Positions 44,125 through 55,139 are shown, counted from the stretch's first letter. The stretch: 64,000 nt of DNA from Exophiala sp. HKRS030 (GCA_023897205.1 JAHWDD010000009.1:1116001-1180000); one strand, 5' to 3'. Notes: a model not told the origin generated them from the letters alone. Numbers and translations are program-made.

Positions 44125-45450
44125 ATGTTGAATATAATAAGTGGTAAGGCTCTTCATAAACATATCTTTATTTGGTATAATGGGCAGATGCCGCCAACTC
44201 GACAGGAATCTTCAAAGCTCCGGGGCAGCTGGTATCAATCCGAAGCTGCTTCATTCCTCGATCATTACAGCCCCGAGATAGTCCAACGTCGCTTCACCAC
44301 ATTCAGCCCTCGTTTCTACCGACAAAAAACCACCCTTGAAAAGCTCACACGGAGGTCACGACGGAAGTCACGAGCATGGCATCCATTATTCGACTACGTC
44401 GACAGCCACTGGTACACCATTGGACCACTTCTTCCCATCACTGCTGCATTGCTGGAAACTACACTGCTTCTTTTTCTGTTTGCCTTTTATTATACCTTAC
44501 CAGCAGACCCTGAAACTGGAGAACGACCTCCTCGGATCGCTAATCTGTACAGTGTGTTCCCTTTCATCAGCTGCATTGGTTCCAAAAGGCTGCCAGTGTA
44601 CCAAGGACTGACAATGTGTGTCGTGCTCTTCAACTTCACGTCCGCATGTATAAGCCTTTACCGAGGACGAGACGAAGTAATCGGATGGCAGAGCCGACGG
44701 ACGACCTGGCTCGTCAGTGTAGTATCCGGAGGATTGGCAATTTGGGTGGTATTCGCAGCGGCGAATCCTGATAGACATCTTCATCTGACGGTAACGGCTG
44801 CAAAGGCCCTGTCAATATTCTGCATCAAAACGTCTGGCTGGATCACAGATCATCTCCAACGGCGAAAATACCCTGGTCTCTTGGACATTGGCGTCGTTAG
44901 ATTTTTGTATTGGTGGAGAGTAGCTACTCTCGTGGTTGCTTTACGTATGTCCAAGCTCTCTCACCTGCTTCTACTTTGCTAATACGTTACAGCCACGGCG
45001 ACGATGATGGAGGTGGCTATCTTTGGCTGTCACAGTGCTACGGCAAAGGACATCCAGACCTCGGGAACGAAATGCTACCGGATTATAGCAGCAGGGGCGC
45101 CTGCCGAGTGGGTATATGCACTTACCACGGCCTCTTGGAGTCTGTCACTGGCCTTCGATATCTATATTACGCCGATTGTCGGGCAAGCGAAATCAAAACA
45201 AGATCAAGAAGAAACAGAGCTTCTAGCACCAGATCCGTACAGTCCATACTCACTATTGTCTCCACCAGATAATGATCCCGAAAAGACCGAGACAGAGCTT
45301 TTAGCAAATATTGACAAGTCAAGAGCGCAAATGAAGGTAGATGACCGTTTCAAGCCGGCCACGTGGGCACGGCAAACCAACAGCATTCAAGATGGCGGCG
45401 AAGTGGAGCAAGATCTTGGCCTGATGGCAAGGCCACAAGGTCCGGTATAA
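44125..45450 (+). CDS. Frag1/DRAM/Sfk1-family membrane protein
   Basis: Two exons, 44125..44944 and 44993..45450 (intron GTATGT..TACAG), 425 residues. Multi-spanning membrane protein: helices near GPLLPITAALLETTLLLFLFAFYY, LTMCVVLFNFTSACISLY, WLVSVVSGGLAIWVVFAA, VTAAKALSIFCIK and VATLVVALPTATMMEVAIFG. The SVFPFISCIGSKRLPVYQG segment matches the family consensus around the first extracellular loop (ISxIG). Relatives act in phosphoinositide/PM homeostasis (Sfk1), GPI lipid remodelling (Frag1/PGAP2) or autophagy (DRAM); which applies is unclear. The C-terminal tail of about 100 residues is hydrophilic and acidic. A second ATG at 44188 (MPPTRQESS) is an alternative start and begins the more protein-like sequence. 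Confidence 0.75.
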
Positions 45451-46039
45451 CCGCAGAGCAGTCAAAGACATAATATTGCTCCTCCAGTCACACCGGGTAC
45501 GAACATTTCGTGAGAGATTCAGGGCTCGTCTGGAGTTGAGAAGCATTCGGATACGAGTACGACTCAACGTTCAGCCTTGTCTTGGCAATGCTAGCCTTGT
45601 TATCTCGAAGATAAACTCTCGCCGGACCAGAAAAGCACCTCTCAGTATTCTTCCACATTCATGATACCACCTTAGCAGTCTCAGTTGCTGATCCTATCTC
45701 GAAAGACTACAGCATAATATATTCAAGTATATCACAGCACTTTCTTCTATTGTCTCTCGAACGAGTTTGTAAGATTGACGTCATAATGAGCTTCGTTCCT
45801 TGAACCCGAAAATGAGGAGCATCTCGATATCAGACGGCCAATTGCCGACCATGTGCAGATTGATATATTCCGCAGATTGGCCCTCGCTCTTTTTATCCGG
45901 TTTCTTCTTTCCAGTTCATTTTTGTCTTTGGCCAGCTGTTTCTCCCTTTCAAATGCTTCTTCTGGCAGAGTTTGTACTCCTTCGGTTCTGTGTTTGAAGC
46001 CTGAGATTTGTTTTCAACAGAGTAAGACTAACGACAAAG
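45451..46039. other. Intergenic, nothing recognised
   Basis: 589 bp; the last 150 bp before the glucokinase-like gene are CT-rich and leader-like. Confidence 0.45.
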
Positions 46040-47880
46040 ATGTCAGCTCAGCCCAGGGGTGACGATGAGTTTCTTACAGATGTAGAACATCCAGGTATGT
46101 ATCAGCCACAGACTTTTGTCTCATGGAACTCAAAGTCTGGTTTAGATCCTCTAGGAGCGCTCCCTCCTGATCTCGAAAATGAGCGGCAGAAGCTGGAAGA
46201 AATCTTCACGGTGGACACGGCTACATTGCAAAGGATTACTGAGAGGTTTGGCCAGGAGTTACAGCAAGGTGTGTCGCTATAAGCCGTGTTCATACTGGAA
46301 ATGCTCCTGTCCGTTCTTCGACACAGTATTCATATTTAGATTGGACGCCCAGGCACGTTTGTGGTCGTTCGACCCATACTAACCATTTTCAAATACAAGG
46401 TCTTGAGAAACAAGGACAGAATATCGTATGATCGGCACTGTCATCATCCCAGAGGAGCCCTTGCTGATTGTATCCAAGCCCATGAACATCACCTGGGTAA
46501 CATCCCTACCAACTGGCGACGAAACCGGAACATGTATAGCATTGGATCTTGGGGGGACTAACCTTCGCGTGTGCCAAGTTACTCTGCATGGAGACAGCAG
46601 CGGCGTACAAGTCATCCAAGAGAGATATGAGTTACCTTCCAAGCTCAAAAACGGCACTTCCGAAGAACTCTGGTCTTTTATCGCGGACTCACTGCAGCAA
46701 TTCATTCAACAGCATCAGATTGAACCGCAGGATGACGGAACCTTGCCTCTCGGTTTCACGTTCAGCTATCCGGCAACGCAAGATAGAATCGATCATGGTG
46801 CTCTACAAACATGGACGAAAGGTTGGGACATTGATGGCGTGGAAGGACAGGACGTGGCGGCAATGCTGAAGAGTGCCATGGAAGAAAGGGCAAGCTGGCA
46901 TATCTATGATCTACCATGATTTTCATGATACTGATTGACCTGATTAGAACCTGCCGACAAAACTGGTCGCGTTGACAAACGACACGACCGGTGCCTTGAT
47001 TGCCTCGAAGTACAAAGATCCTGATACGATCATCGGAGCTGTTTTCGGCACCGGGTGCAACGCCGCATACATTGAGAAGATCAAGAATATTCCAAAGATG
47101 AAGTTGTACGCTGATAGTAGAGGACATGAAGGGGACGATGACGTGATGGCTATCAACTGCGAATATGGCGCCTTTGACAATTCACACACCGTCCTACCGC
47201 GCACGAGTTACGACGAGATCATTGACAGAGAGTCGCCACGGCCTGGAGAGCAGACATTTGAGAAGATGTCTGCTGGGTTGTATCTCGGTGAGATATTCCG
47301 CCAGGTGGTTGTGGATATGTGGAGACGAGGTGTCATCTTCGAGTCCGGGTCCGACTCAGAAGAGCACGACACTGAGGTGGACGGGATCGGCGATACGAGC
47401 AATCACAACGACGTCCGAAAAGAAACGAAGAAGAAGAGCATCGACGAGCCGTACATCATTGACACGGGACTCCTTTCACAAATTGAAAACGACCAGTCTG
47501 ATGGTTTGATCGAGTCAAGGAAACTGTTTACGGAACAACTTTGTCTTCCTGACTCGGACTATGGAACCAGGCTTCTGTCGCCGACCTCAGGGGAACTCCT
47601 GCTGATGAGACATGTCGCGCAGCTCATCGCCATCCGAGGCGCGAGGCTCTGTGTGTGTGGCGTGTCGGCAATCTGTCGGAGACTGGGGGTCGAGAGTGGG
47701 CATGTGGCGGCAGACGGGTCGGTGGCGATCAAGCATCCTCATTTCCAGAAGCGATGGGAGGTGGCCGTGGCTGAAGTTCTGGACCTGGAGAGGGGAAAGA
47801 TCAAGTTGACCGGTGCAGAGGATGGGAGTGGTATCGGAGCTGCAGTGATTACTGCCTTGACCATGTCGAAGAGAGGTTGA
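46040..47880 (+). CDS. Glucokinase/hexokinase family sugar kinase
   Basis: ATP-dependent phosphorylation of glucose at C6 is the family reaction. Inferred exons: 46040..46268, 46400..46425 (26-bp micro-exon), 46479..46889, 46948..47880; 532 residues. The joins yield GQELQQG-LEKQGQNI-PMNITWVTSLPTGDETG and SAMEER-NLPTKLVALTNDTTGALIAS, both as in fungal glucokinases. Motifs: LDLGGTNLRVCQV (phosphate 1), GFTFSYPATQ and TKGWDIDG (sugar binding), the catalytic Asp in TNDTTG, VFGTGCNAAY and INCEYGAFDN. The third intron begins with GC (AGG|GCAAGC). A hydrophilic insert of about 40 residues (about nt 47346-47450, acidic then Lys-rich) is absent from the glucokinases I can recall. It could be an atypical regulatory hexokinase rather than the main glucokinase, but the core motifs look intact. 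Confidence 0.87.
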
Positions 47881-48593
47881 TGAGCATGGCCCAACAGTAT
47901 TACAAGAATAGTAGCCGCTGTACATACAGAGTACAGAGTGTAGATATGGAAAAGGAGGCCATGAAGTACAATATTTTGACTTGATGAGCTGCTTGTACTC
48001 CGTACGGGAAAGTAAAATAGACTCTGTACGAATATCCAATCTATTCGTCTGTATGTTGACCCTCTTTGGCAATCTCCCACTGTCTACACAATGTACTCCC
48101 GTGTACTGTACCAGTCGGGATTGGTATACTCCGGGTGCCGCCTCGTCCCTAGATTGAGCTTCCGTCTTTGGTACTCCGTCCCGTTGTGGTCCAATTTATA
48201 CCCCAGGTCTCCTCCTCCCCCTTCCCCCCCCAAAAAGGCCACCTCTGGTGAGTGGATTAACGCCCACGGACATTTGAATCTTGGTCCACTATGGAGTGAA
48301 TTGCCTACCTGGGTTTTATTAGTGGTACCTATCGGGGCCTAGATCATTTCTCTCCCTTTCATCATCATCACCATCACCCATCAAACGCCCATTCATCAAT
48401 TCCTATCGACAATACCTTCAACGCAACAGTTGAAATCCAACGCGATTTCCTTTCTCTGAATAGCTACCTTGCATCGGCCTCCCACCGCGAGATAAAAAAA
48501 AACGACCAATCTATCCAAACAAAACACAAACCCCGACACAGCCTCATCAGCTTTGCTTACTTGGTCTTCGAAAATTTTCCCAACCTCTTCACA
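47881..48593. other. Intergenic with one TACTCCGTA
   Basis: An exact 9-mer lies at 47996-48004, and a one-mismatch copy (TACTCCGTC) near 48171. The region ends in a CT/CA-rich leader-like sequence before 48594. Confidence 0.5.
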
Positions 48594-49382
48594 ATGTCGA
48601 CGTCGGACCTTCAACTTCGATACTCCCACCTCGTCGACACCATCAAATCACGACCGGCGAACGCGGCACTGACGTCGTCCGCCGCCGCCGCCGTCACTCT
48701 GTTCGCGGCGTGGGTGGTTTCCGACTTCCGCGCCTGGAAGGCCTTCGGGACGGGGGGCACCCCACCGACGTGGTCCGGTTACTGGCGGATGACGAAGTTG
48801 AGGTTGGGGAGGATGTTTTCCGGGGACGACCTCACCGACTCGACGGGCCTTTCTTCTTCGGCGGGACCGTCTTACATCGACGGAGAGTCCCTTCCGGTCC
48901 GTGACGGTCCGAGACCTCGCATCGTGTCTCGGACCATGCCGCACCGTCAGGTCCCTTACAAGTCCGGGACCGTCGCCGAGGGGGTGGAGGAACGCACGGC
49001 GAACATGGCGGCCACCTTCGCGGCCAGGTATCCGGACATTTTGGAATTGAGGCCCAGTCGGTCCGAAGGTTACAGCGCGGACGGGATTTATGTTCGAGAA
49101 TCCTTACCGACCGTCAACGTCGAGTGCAGGGACCAAAGACTCATCGGGACAGAAGTGGCCCACGCCCACCCGGCCGAGAACAGTCTACACGTCTGGTTGA
49201 GCGAGGCCGACGCCAAGGTGGTCGTCGCCAAGGGTTGGGGTCAGAGGTTCCCTTTGCCCGGGATCCCGAGGGGTTGGATCATGGTCTACGCCCCCAGGAC
49301 CATGGAAGAGGTCGACGTCGTCGAAAGGTTCGTCGAGGCGGGCATCGCCTGGGTCAGCGGCGTCACGACCGTCTTGGGTTGA
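48594..49382 (+). CDS. Membrane-anchored luciferase-domain (DUF5519-like) protein
   Basis: Single exon, 262 residues from the first ATG in frame (MSTSDLQLRYSHLVDTIKS). One hydrophobic segment at about residues 27-45 (ALTSSAAAAVTLFAAWVVSDF) suggests an N-terminal anchor. The C-terminal half matches the small fungal/bacterial luciferase-domain family: TEVAHAHPAENSLHVWLSEADAKVVVAKGWGQRFPL, PRGWIMVYAPRTMEEVDVVERFVEAGIAWVSG. The name is historical; no light-emitting function is implied and the biochemical role is unknown. GC-rich third positions compared with neighbours. Confidence 0.78.
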   Translation: MSTSDLQLRYSHLVDTIKSRPANAALTSSAAAAVTLFAAWVVSDFRAWKAFGTGGTPPTWSGYWRMTKLRLGRMFSGDDLTDSTGLSSSAGPSYIDGESLPVRDGPRPRIVSRTMPHRQVPYKSGTVAEGVEERTANMAATFAARYPDILELRPSRSEGYSADGIYVRESLPTVNVECRDQRLIGTEVAHAHPAENSLHVWLSEADAKVVVAKGWGQRFPLPGIPRGWIMVYAPRTMEEVDVVERFVEAGIAWVSGVTTVLG

Positions 49383-50000
49383 CCTGACACACACCGTCCT
49401 TGTACATGTCCTTTTGTTTCTGGTCCCAAACCATTGGGGGCACGTGGAGAGACGGGCCGTGGCTCGAGCGAGGCCGGAGTTGGTTCGAAGAATTGATTAC
49501 AAACTCGGAATTGTAGCTTCTTTCAAGGGAATGGAATTTGGAATCCGAACCGAACCGAACTAAATCAGATGAAACAAATGGGACACGGGAATACGCGACA
49601 TGAATGAACCATCGTCGTCATGTTTTGTACTTGCAAGGCGAGAAAGATCGGGCAAGTTGATATATCCAGACAGTGAAAGCTGAGTTTTGATACCTCTGCA
49701 ACAATGAAAAAGGACTTGACAATTGTTTTATTCCAACCACACTTTGTGGTGTTTTACAACTATCTTTTCTTTCTGGCAAGCAAGGGGGGTATTCATATGT
49801 TTTATTGGCCTCGTCTTTCTTTGCACTATGGTCCCGTCAATCCTTGATTCCGTAGTCGACGCGTGTGGTTCATCATTAAACTCGTTCCGTAGTCAATCCT
49901 CTCCCATTCGAAGAGACAACTTCGGCCAAAGATTTGTTGTTTGTCGCCCCTAGGTACTGACCGATGTTTTACTCACTGTTGACTCACGTCTTCGTCTTCG
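49383..50000. other. Intergenic, convergent 3' ends
   Basis: 618 bp between convergent stop codons; no supported gene. Confidence 0.45.
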
Positions 50001-50849
50001 TCATTCCCTCAGTTCCCATCTCAACGAATTGTCATAGAGTGGATTCATCTGGACCTCCCTGACCCACAACCTCCAAGGTTTGTCCTGGTACTGTTCACAC
50101 ATGAGACTGCACCCTTCCCCTTGCAAGTCAGTGAGCCCCTCAAACCCGGCCTTCTGTAGCTCCTGATCGCCGTACATGTTCCTCGCGACGGTCATGGCCT
50201 TGGTCTGTGCCTCGGCGTTGATTCGGGTGTATATGGCCCGGTAGACGGCGGTGACGAGGTTCTCGGCGACGGCGGTGAAGCCGTGACGTTTCATCAGCAC
50301 GACCGTCTCGTGGGGCTTCTCACCCACGCCGCCGAAACAACCGGCGAGCGCGGTCCCCGTGTGGGCGTGGCGGACCAGCATGTCCCTCTGGTCGCCGTCC
50401 CGGTAGTGAGGGTCGATGTCGAAGACCTTTGCCGGGGTGGACCCTAGGAACCCGGCCATGTGGTAGACGGCCCGCATGGGGACCCCCGTGCTCACGACGT
50501 AGGGCAACACCTCCTCGGCGTGGCTGTGGATGACGCAGTTGACGGTGGGGAAGCGACGAAAGATCTCGCCGTGGATGAAGCGTTCCGAGTACCCCTTCTT
50601 CGCGGCCGGGTCGACCGGGTCCGACGTCGAGACGTGGTAGTGGATCAGGTCGGCGGGCGAGGACACCATGGCGGGGGCCATGTAGCCGCACATGATGTAC
50701 ACCGAGGGGTCCGTCGGGTGGCGGATCGATACGTGCCCGTAGGCGTCGACCACGCCGTGGTGGTGGAGGATGTGGTTGGCATAAATCAGGTCGCGAAGGC
50801 CGGCAGTGAGGGTGTCGTCGTCGTTGGTGGCGGTGGTGGTGGTTGTCAT
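50001..50849 (-). CDS. Class II aldolase/adducin-domain protein
   Basis: Single exon, 282 residues. The fold is that of L-fuculose-phosphate aldolase: LRDLIYANHILHHHGVVDAYGHVSIRHP at the start, GEIFRRFPTVNCVIHSHAEEVLPY with the paired zinc-ligand His residues (HSH), then HETVVLMKRHGFTAVAENLVTAVYRAIY with the third His (RHG). The N-terminus has a Thr run (TTTTTAT). Many fungal members are of unknown substrate, sometimes decarboxylases or aldolases inside metabolite clusters. It lies tail-to-tail with the luciferase-domain gene and is the first of four small-metabolism genes up to 56 kb. Confidence 0.88.
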   Translation of the reverse strand: MTTTTTATNDDDTLTAGLRDLIYANHILHHHGVVDAYGHVSIRHPTDPSVYIMCGYMAPAMVSSPADLIHYHVSTSDPVDPAAKKGYSERFIHGEIFRRFPTVNCVIHSHAEEVLPYVVSTGVPMRAVYHMAGFLGSTPAKVFDIDPHYRDGDQRDMLVRHAHTGTALAGCFGGVGEKPHETVVLMKRHGFTAVAENLVTAVYRAIYTRINAEAQTKAMTVARNMYGDQELQKAGFEGLTDLQGEGCSLMCEQYQDKPWRLWVREVQMNPLYDNSLRWELRE

Positions 50850-51591
50850 TTTGTATGGAGAGAGAGAGGGGGGGTTTGAGAGGGCTCAAGTTTGGGGAAT
50901 GTGAGATGGAGTAGTTGAGTGAGATGATGATTTGAGAAACTTCAGTGCTCGCCTTTTTCTTGGATTTCAAGTAGTAGTAGGGTCAAGACTACGTAAAGTT
51001 GTCAAGGTGTATGTGATGGGGGAGTTGTGTTGATGGTTGGGAAGTAGAAAGGGCAAGTGATTCAGCTGAAGGTGAAGTCACGTTCAACTTACGGTAGTAG
51101 TCACTGGTGCTCGCCATGTAACAGAGACCGACACCGAGCAGTGAATGTGCAGTATCACCGAGGGGTAGGGAAATTGGTCACACGTCCGATGGAGCCCCGG
51201 GGGAATCTTACCTACAACAGTAGCTTGAGTGATACTGTGTACGACATCAGAGTGATATTCACCCGCCTAGAGGTGAGACGAGAAAGGCGGGGGGAGAATA
51301 CTCCGTGTCTACCTTCGGTAATAGTGAGGAGACGATTGTACAGTACTCGTAGAAGCAAGAAAAAGAGGGAGGGAGGGGTATTGGACAGGGATAGGGATGT
51401 GAGCAAAACAGAAACAACAGATCGACAGTACGGGAGAAATGCACTGAGAAGACGAATTCTCATGTTTTTACGGAGTCAGAGTAGGGAAATTAGTGCTTAA
51501 TGTGTTTACTCCGTCCAAAGTCTACCTAAAGAGATCTATATCATCATAGGATGTCTTATTTCGACCCATGGACCTGTAGACCTTTGCTGTT
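50850..51591. other. Intergenic with near-matches to the 9-mer
   Basis: 742 bp. One-mismatch forms of the 9-mer (TACTCCGTG near 51299, TACGGAGTC near 51470, TACTCCGTC near 51508), no exact copy seen. No gene. Confidence 0.45.
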
Positions 51592-52200
51592 TCAATCCAA
51601 AACGGTCCTCTCGGTGATGAACAATCTCGCCTCTAGTATGTGAGGTACGAAAGTCTTGCCGGTCGCAATGACACCCGCCACGCTCTCTACAGCTTCGTCT
51701 GCCGTATCCCAGCCTGAAAAATGAACGCGAACCGCATGTTCCTTGTCGTCTTTTGGTATGTTCCACGTCGACACGGCGCCGTGCCTCGCTCCGCCCATGG
51801 TAGATGTACGTTGTGCAAACTCGTTATCGATGGCCAAGTGATGCACACCACGCTTGAAGACGGCCTTGTTTAACATGAGCACCGGCGCGTCCAGAGGGAT
51901 CCGAGACTGTTCAATGTCCATGTAGTGCATCCAGTCAATATCCATCTGATCTTTGACCAGGCCCAAAATTTGGCCTTGCTGAGGCGACCCGTTGAAGCCG
52001 TGTTGGTGAGCGTCCTTGGTCTCCCAGGCACCGATGACGAACATGCTCGTGGGGTCGTCGACCTGGGTGTAGAACAAGGTGACCAATCTGCTGTACTCTT
52101 CAATCACCCTCTTGACTTCCTTGAGGTTCTTCTTCAGTGTCGGGTCGGTAGCCGTGAGTCCGTCTTTCAGGCTGATGTGGGCCAGTTCGATGATCGCCAT
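51592..52200 (-). CDS. ABM-fold (antibiotic biosynthesis monooxygenase-like) protein
   Basis: Single exon, 202 residues, starting MAIIELAHISLKDGLT. It has two dimeric alpha-beta barrel halves. The first is IIELAHISLKDG...LKEVKRVIEEYSRLVTLFYTQVDDPTSMFVIGAWETKDAHQHGF. The second is weaker, AVRVHFSGWDTADEAVESVAGVI near the C-terminus. ABM domains act as cofactor-free monooxygenases or as non-catalytic stress proteins. A role with the adjacent divergently transcribed FAD monooxygenase is plausible from position only. Confidence 0.75.
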   Translation of the reverse strand: MAIIELAHISLKDGLTATDPTLKKNLKEVKRVIEEYSRLVTLFYTQVDDPTSMFVIGAWETKDAHQHGFNGSPQQGQILGLVKDQMDIDWMHYMDIEQSRIPLDAPVLMLNKAVFKRGVHHLAIDNEFAQRTSTMGGARHGAVSTWNIPKDDKEHAVRVHFSGWDTADEAVESVAGVIATGKTFVPHILEARLFITERTVLD

Positions 52201-52339
52201 GATTAGTGTTATTGCCGAGTTGTCAACTACTCGTATGTTACTGTAATCAAGGGATACGTGAGATGTGACCCCGAAAACAGATACTGATTACTCGCAAGGT
52301 ATATGCTCTCGATTGATTGTCGTTTTCTATCCCTAGGTG

Positions 52340-52340
52340 G

Positions 52341-52373
<33 letters not shown>
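52340..52373. repeat. (GAT)n microsatellite
   Basis: About eleven GAT/TGA triplets without interruption. Confidence 0.92.
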
Positions 52374-52374
<1 letters not shown>

Positions 52375-52673
52375 TCATTAATTGTGCTAATGACCCAGAT
52401 GGATGTGAATGACAAGTTTGACCTTTGAAAAAAGTCTCACTGCCTCGTATTTTGTTCTCTGTACTCCGTACCATGTAAGATGCCTTACCTAAGTACTCTG
52501 TACTCCGTATAAATTGATTGATTCAGATCAACTATTAGGGATGCGCCAATCTGATTTCTCCTTTGGGAGTTCGTGCCTACTACCGGATTTAGATATTTAC
52601 CTGGAAAGTTCGCACTCGGGCCTTGATGCTCTCCGTGTTGGCGTCTTGTCTCACATGAAGCTAAATACAAGTG

Positions 52674-52941
52674 ACACTTGAAAAGTCCGACTTTACTTTG
52701 TGTCAACAACACTTGAAAGTTAAGTGTGCTTTTTGTTTTTGCTTGTATCTATTGAGGGACTCGTGTATTTTTCAAAGAATCTACATTGAAATCGTCAAAG
52801 ACAGCTCCTCTCGTTTGTGTCACACGGTGTGCTCCAGCTCTCCCCAGACCTTGACCCCGCAGACCTACTGTAAAGAATCTTCTTCTCGGCGGGGGAATTA
52901 GGCCCAAAAATAGATTGCCCGCCGCCCACCAACACTTGAAA
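52674..52941 (+). repeat. Three direct copies of ACACTTGAAA
   Basis: Exact copies start at 52674, 52709 and 52932, all on the plus strand. A 9/10 match (ACTCTTGAAA) at 54880 lies before the alpha/beta hydrolase gene. This is a candidate transcription-factor site. Confidence 0.6.
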
Positions 52942-52949
52942 ATAACAAA

Positions 52950-54395
52950 ATGGGTCAACCTCTGAAAGTTATAATTGTCGGTGCCGGTAGGTTTATCATC
53001 AAGGTCCTGCTCTTCTGATATTCCAGAACTAATGCTGGCCTTTAAGGATTGTCCGGTTTGGCCATTGCTCAGGGGTTGAAAAAGGTCCGGGGCCCGGAAT
53101 CACGATCAAAGAACCTAGGACATACTAATTGTATTGCCAGAATGGAATCGACTATGTCGTGGTCGACAAGGAAAGTGAACCACGAGACCGTAATTGGGGA
53201 GTGACGATAGCTTGGTCGCATCCATTTCTCCAAGAACTCCTGCCGAAAGAGCTGTTCGACCGCCTGGCGGAGTGTCAGCCTGATATCAAGCTGAACTCGA
53301 AAGAGTCAGGGTGCGAAAGTGTCATGATCAGAGATGGGGCGACAGGAGAAACCATTGTCGAACCTCCCTTCCCGGCGGTGCGGAGATTGAACATTCAGAA
53401 GACGCGAACTCTATGGTCCAAGGACGTCAATGTCCAGGTGAGTTGATGATGATGCTGTTGGTCCTGTTGCTGCACAAGCCATTACTCACAATACCTAGTT
53501 CGGCAAAACAGTCACAAACATCGAACTGACGTCTGATGGGGTTATCGCACACTTCCAAGACGGCACTTCGGAATCGGGTACGGTCCTCGTCGGCGCGGAC
53601 GGGGGGGGCTCATGGGTGCGACGATGGCTTCTAGGTGACGAGGCTGACGCCAGGGTCTTACCATATGTCTTTCTCAACTTTCCCTTCAAATTCACCGCCG
53701 AGAGGGCCTTGAAGATGGACAAGATGATGCACCCTATCGTTGATGTAGGCGTCCATCCAAAGTCGATGTACATTGGTATTTTCCTGCTGGATAAACCCGA
53801 CCTCGACAGGCCCGAGACATGGATCTTTTACATTCTCGCAACGTGGCCAAAACAGCAGACCAGTGAAGACGAATACAAAGACCAGAACATGGCAGACGAA
53901 CTCCGGAAACGGGCAGATGGTTGGGCTGATCCCTTCAAGTCTGCCGTCGAGTGGATGCCGGACGACGTCAAGGCGAAGGCGGTCCAGCTCAAGATCTGGA
54001 GTCCTATCTCTGACTGGGATAATCGAGATGGTCGGGTGACATTGGCAGGAGACGCGGCGCACAGTATGACGTTCCGTAAGTACAGCTCGTATCATGCCAC
54101 GGAAGAGACATCACTGACGTTTTGGCCCATCCCAGATCGTGGTCAAGGCGCCAATAACGCGGTCAAGGATAGCAAGATGTTTGTCGATGCCATGATAAAG
54201 GTCAAGTCTGGAAGACTCTCTCTTGTTGAAGCGCTGGGAGAGTACGACAAGGACGTCATGACTAGAGGTCGGCAGGAAGTAGAGATCTCTCGGGTGCAGA
54301 CTGATGCATTCCATGATCATGCTCGCTTTCTGGATAGTCCGGTCGTGAAACACGGCATCAGACCAAGTACAGAGTTCAGCAAGGCCAAAGAATAG
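52950..54395 (+). CDS. FAD-dependent monooxygenase (group A, salicylate-hydroxylase-like)
   Basis: Flavoprotein hydroxylase using NAD(P)H and O2. Five exons inferred: 52950..52986, 53047..53084, 53141..53437, 53499..54075, 54136..54395; 402 residues. Joining gives the FAD Rossmann motif KVIIVGAGLSGLAIAQGLKKNGIDYVVVDKE at the N-terminus. The DG motif is VLVGADGGGSWVRRWLLG; the GD motif crossing the last intron is GDAAHSMTF-HRGQGANNAVKD. Intron 2 has an unusual GTCCGG donor, chosen because it keeps KKNGIDYVV in frame; the branch site CTAAT is present. It lies divergently from the ABM gene and upstream of an alpha/beta hydrolase. The substrate is unknown, likely an aromatic or polyketide-type molecule. 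Confidence 0.85.
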
Positions 54396-55139
54396 GGGGT
54401 CGGCATCCTGTCTCCAATATCAAAAGAACCAAACCTAGAAACGAAAAAAAGCGTGTATCGTACGGCTGAAGGGAAATGATCCGTCCTCGGTCTCCGTCCT
54501 CGTAGCAGGGAAAGATGATCCGTGGTCCCAGGTTAGGCCAAGCAGACCAGGTGGTGATGATCAGGCTGAAGCGAATCGAATCTCAAGGTGGATTCTTCGG
54601 GCCAGAATGAGGAAAGGGGGCCGCAGCTGAAGCGGCACATAAAGCCACAAACTCCAAGTCTCTTCCACGCTGAGTGCAATTGACTGGTACCTAATTCGCA
54701 AGCATTTGACTCTTTCGGAGATGCATTCGTCTCGATCGGTGGCTTTGCAATAGATGAAGACTAGGACTCTATGGCTGTGACGTTTGAACAACAGTCATGG
54801 CGCAAACGACTATCCTCATGTGCACAGTCTTTGCGACTTCGTGCGATCAAGGGCCGACGCCAAACATACGACCACAGTTACTCTTGAAAGATACCGTTAA
54901 AGACTATATATATGTAGGGTGGAAAAGCTCAAAATTAAAGGTCATGATTAAGATGGAAGGTGCAAAGAGTGTACGAGGAAAAGATACGACCTGTTCAACA
55001 ATCCGCACGACCACTCAGCGAAGTGAAGAATCTCCCGGTCAATACCAATCGCACGCATCGTCCGGTGCAAGCATCTATGTATATAGATGTTTCCTGGTTG
55101 ATGTTGAAAATAGGGAACACTCACCCATCCCATCTTGAC
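54396..55139. other. Intergenic before the alpha/beta hydrolase
   Basis: 744 bp; contains an ACTCTTGAAA near-repeat at 54880-54889. No gene supported. Confidence 0.45.

Larger units (their letters stand above)
52201..52949. promoter_or_regulatory. Divergent promoter, ABM gene / FAD monooxygenase
   Basis: 749 bp containing a (GAT)n array at 52340-52373, two exact TACTCCGTA copies (52462 and 52501) and three exact copies of ACACTTGAAA at 52674, 52709 and 52932. The last is 8 bp before the FAD monooxygenase start. Confidence 0.6.
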
